Assembly (NCBI GenBank): GCA_964609385.1
Contig: CAZSSM010000128.1
Span: 1 to 14,048 of the forward strand
Origin: CAZSSM01 sp964609385
GTDB lineage: Bacteria; Planctomycetota; Planctomycetia; Isosphaerales; Isosphaeraceae
DNA: 14,048 nucleotides
Direction: 5' to 3'
Shown: piece after piece, positions 13,638-14,048 of the stretch
Layout of the letters: each line of letters starts with the position of its first letter
Position numbering within the stretch: the stretch's first letter is position 1
The notes under the pieces: generated by a model
Database searches by the model: none
Told to the model about the DNA's origin: nothing
Seen by the model: only the letters and a program-made list of their open reading frames with translations
Translations under genes and position numbers: made by a program

Positions 13638-14048
13638 ATGCCAGCGCCAGCCCACGCGACGGCACGCCTCCGGCGTCGAGGCCAAGGTCCCTGGGGCCGC
13701 ATCGGCTTGATCAGCCTGACCCTAAGCTGGATCCTGACACTGGACGGCTGCATCGGTCCTCGACTAGGCCCGCTCCGGTCGTCACAGACGACCCTGATGC
13801 CCAGCCGTTACATCCGGACCGTCGAGCCGTTTATGGTCTACTCCGATGCGCCGCTGGACCTGGACCGAACGCCGTGTCGGGACCTAGCGATCCTCCGCGA
13901 GCAGTTCCGTCACACCTTCGGCCTGGCCTCGACGGGGATCGCGCCGATCCGGGTCATGCTGGTCGACGAGCCGGCTAAGCTCCGTGCGCACTTCGCTAGC
14001 CTGGCCTATCAGGTGCCTGAGCGTCGCGCGTTCTTCGTGCTCGACGGC
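13638..14048 (+). CDS. DUF1570-like lipoprotein, 5' part (runs off window)
   Basis: The first 137 codons of a gene cut by the window end. ATG 13638 follows AGGAG (13623-13627) by ten bases. The product has an Arg-rich start, the hydrophobic stretch IGLISLTLSWILTLDGC and a lipobox Cys38, so it should be lipid-anchored outside the membrane. The next part (FMVYSDAPLDLD, LREQFRHTFGL, IRVMLVDEPAKLRAHF, VPERRAFFV) matches the opening of planctomycete DUF1570/peptidase MA-like proteins, which usually continue to a zinc-binding HEXXH-type motif; that lies beyond the window. It is 83 bases downstream of the kinase gene, possibly in the same operon. The peptidase role is a family-based guess. Confidence 0.7.
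   Translation, partial: MPAPAHATARLRRRGQGPWGRIGLISLTLSWILTLDGCIGPRLGPLRSSQTTLMPSRYIRTVEPFMVYSDAPLDLDRTPCRDLAILREQFRHTFGLASTGIAPIRVMLVDEPAKLRAHFASLAYQVPERRAFFVLDG

Overview
The window looks like chromosomal DNA of a GC-rich planctomycete, probably Isosphaeraceae-like. The evidence is G+C-rich coding DNA with strong GGAGG-type ribosome binding sites, several lipoproteins with a lipobox cysteine, a DUF1570-type lipoprotein, a decayed planctomycete-style redoxin and a two-domain InaA/KdoK-type kinase. The assignment rests on protein family habits, not on a marker gene.

Layout. 1-930: tRNA-Asn(GUU), an A+T-rich non-coding stretch, a lone Phd/YefM-type antitoxin and tRNA-Ala(GGC), the last two on the minus strand. 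1046-3522: SurE nucleotidase followed by two FKBP-type prolyl isomerase lipoproteins, the first with a degenerate active site and the second canonical. 3721-5001: a GT4 glycosyltransferase. 5002-6037: no intact gene, but a minus-strand TlpA/redoxin pseudogene and several hairpins. 6038-8200 (minus): an MsbA-like ABC exporter with a long coiled-coil insert between its first two membrane segments. 8432-9092: a decayed IS5-type insertion sequence. 9092-10146: an A+T-rich foreign patch on the minus strand, with a toxin-like nuclease domain followed by two small reading frames that may be one broken immunity gene. It abuts a truncated transglutaminase-like gene (10105-10347). 10505-14048 (plus): a GT4-like glycosyltransferase translationally coupled to a tandem sugar-kinase fusion, then a DUF1570-like lipoprotein cut by the window end.

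The intact genes fit a cell-envelope theme: glycosyltransferases and an InaA/KdoK-like kinase that could build and phosphorylate a surface glycan, an ABC flippase that could export a lipid-linked product, and lipoproteins including prolyl isomerases on the outer face. The stretch 5002-10350 is a scar zone with one redoxin pseudogene, one IS remnant, one truncated transglutaminase and a captured toxin/immunity-like cassette.

The most interesting parts are the A+T-rich toxin cassette with its possibly frameshifted partner and IS-derived stop codon, the double-kinase fusion, the ABC exporter insert and the paired active/degenerate FKBP lipoproteins.
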